A stretch of DNA of 43,869 nt from NCBI GenBank assembly GCA_015680685.1, contig MNCI01029178.1:230521-274389 (forward strand), read 5' to 3'. The notes under the pieces were generated by a model. The model saw nothing but the letters and a program-made list of their open reading frames with translations. It ran no database searches and had not been told where the DNA came from. Shown here piece by piece: positions 43,180 through 43,869 of the stretch. The translations under genes were made by a program, and so were the position numbers. Each line of letters starts with the position of its first letter. The first letter of the stretch is position 1. Origin of the DNA: Gnetum montanum (Eukaryota; Streptophyta; Gnetopsida; Gnetales; Gnetaceae).

Positions 43180-43832
43180 TTGTTTTGTTTTGTTGATTTT
43201 GTTTTGTTCATTAGATTTAGTTTGGGTGATTTGAGCTGTGAGGCGATTTGGTAGATCATAGATTTGATTTGGGCTTTCAGCATTTTGGTTATTTGTGATT
43301 TGGTGTTTTGACCCATTTGTATGCCAAGGCCAAGCACAAAGCAACATATTCAATTTCAAGTTGTTTGAGGACATACAAGTAGGGTTTTAGCGAAGATTTA
43401 CCATTTTGTGAGGGGAATGAAATAACATGGTTGCAACTGTGAACTCCATGGCACATCTAGGATTGTGCAATTGAAATCCATGGTTGAAGTTAGAGTAAAA
43501 AAAGGTACAAACTATTCTAACCACTATAGAGTTGAAAGATTCATTTTCAAATGTTGAAGTAACTTAAGTTCAATCTAATGTGGATACTCTGCAGTCAAAG
43601 TTGAATTCCCTTGAATCAAAAATAATAACTACTCACTTAGGCTTAGAAGTAGTTACTGAGAAAATGTGTAAAAATGTAGGAAAACATAACAAGATCCAAG
43701 ATCTATGAATTGTGAGAATTTTTGAAAAACAAAGTGAGGATCTTTTGCATGCTATGTTATATTTTGTTACAAAAAAAGCACATTTCTTCTACTTCAATTA
43801 TTAGTGCAAATAGACTTGGTCCTAAGGGAGAT
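43180..43832. other. AT-rich DNA, no gene seen
   Basis: TTTTGTTTTG and GATTTGG-like simple repeats to about 43310, then unassigned sequence with short frames only. Confidence 0.4.
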
Positions 43833-43869
43833 TGATGAGTGGCGAGGTACCCCTACACTCCACCATACG
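43833..43869 (-). repeat. Start of another G-type LTR, cut by the window edge
   Basis: TGATGAGTGGCGAGGTACCC and the following bases match the first 37 bases of the G1 LTRs. No primer-binding site precedes it, so it should be the outer end of a minus-strand 3' LTR or a solo LTR. Confidence 0.75.

Noticed and set aside
1-43869. tRNA, rRNA or organellar DNA
   Set aside because: No cloverleaf-like box A/box B pair, rRNA core or organelle gene was recognised by eye. A tRNAscan-SE run was not possible.

Overview
This window looks like nuclear DNA of a land plant, probably a flowering plant. The evidence is Tat-like Ty3/gypsy LTR retrotransposons with plant-type gag, a second (archaeal-type) RNase H, a plant F-box/kelch-like gene, and telo-box motifs (AAACCCTAA) upstream of that gene. 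The lineage cannot be resolved by eye. The very GC-rich F-box gene in an AT-rich background would suit a monocot, among others. No tRNA, rRNA or CRISPR array was seen. About 37 kb is nested, decayed LTR retrotransposon; the only apparently functional host gene is at 40.8-41.9 kb.

The nest can be taken apart. (1) G0 is a plus-strand element with an ~865 bp LTR. It is present as 5302-7480 and 34819-37086; its 5' part is missing or lies outside the window. (2) T1 is a minus-strand Tat-like element (gag, protease, primer-binding site and a 1301 bp 5' LTR ending at 5301) that sits in the G0 gag and runs off the left edge. (3) G1 is a second copy of the G family, in the opposite orientation (7481-34818). 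It is inserted in G0 and flanked by the 5-bp direct repeat AAGAC (7476-7480 and 34819-34823). (4) T2 is an 18.7 kb Tat-like element (14869-33587, minus strand) inside the G1 gag, with both LTRs (1553 and 1569 bp), primer-binding site, gag, protease, RT, two RNase H domains and integrase. All are broken by stop codons.

The most unusual content is in T2. Between protease and RT, on the opposite (plus) strand, lies the relic of a multi-exon gene (about 23105-27073). Its intron boundaries are GT-AG and keep reading phase from exon to exon. It encodes an FCP1/NIF (HAD-phosphatase)-like domain with altered catalytic motifs, then a region resembling the plant 'putative transposon protein' domain, then a charged and probably coiled-coil tail. 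Clusters of a short degenerate repeat bracket the cassette, and its upstream region carries a 24-bp array related to repeats in the T2 LTRs and leader. The G family is also unusual: it has gag and a second unknown ORF but no visible polymerase or integrase, and its LTRs carry arrays of GATATC palindromes immediately upstream of the TATA box. A similar array with a TATA-like run lies inside G1 upstream of the second ORF.

To the right of the nest are a degenerate G-type LTR (37253-38142), a copia-like gag zinc-knuckle fragment, AT-rich DNA, a promoter region with two telo-boxes, the F-box/kelch-like gene (40825-41854, with an assembly N that breaks its frame), decayed ~180 bp tandem repeats, and the start of another G-type LTR at the right edge. 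Five single Ns mark assembly joins; three have the same 44-53 bp on both sides, so those short duplications are probably unmerged contig overlaps.
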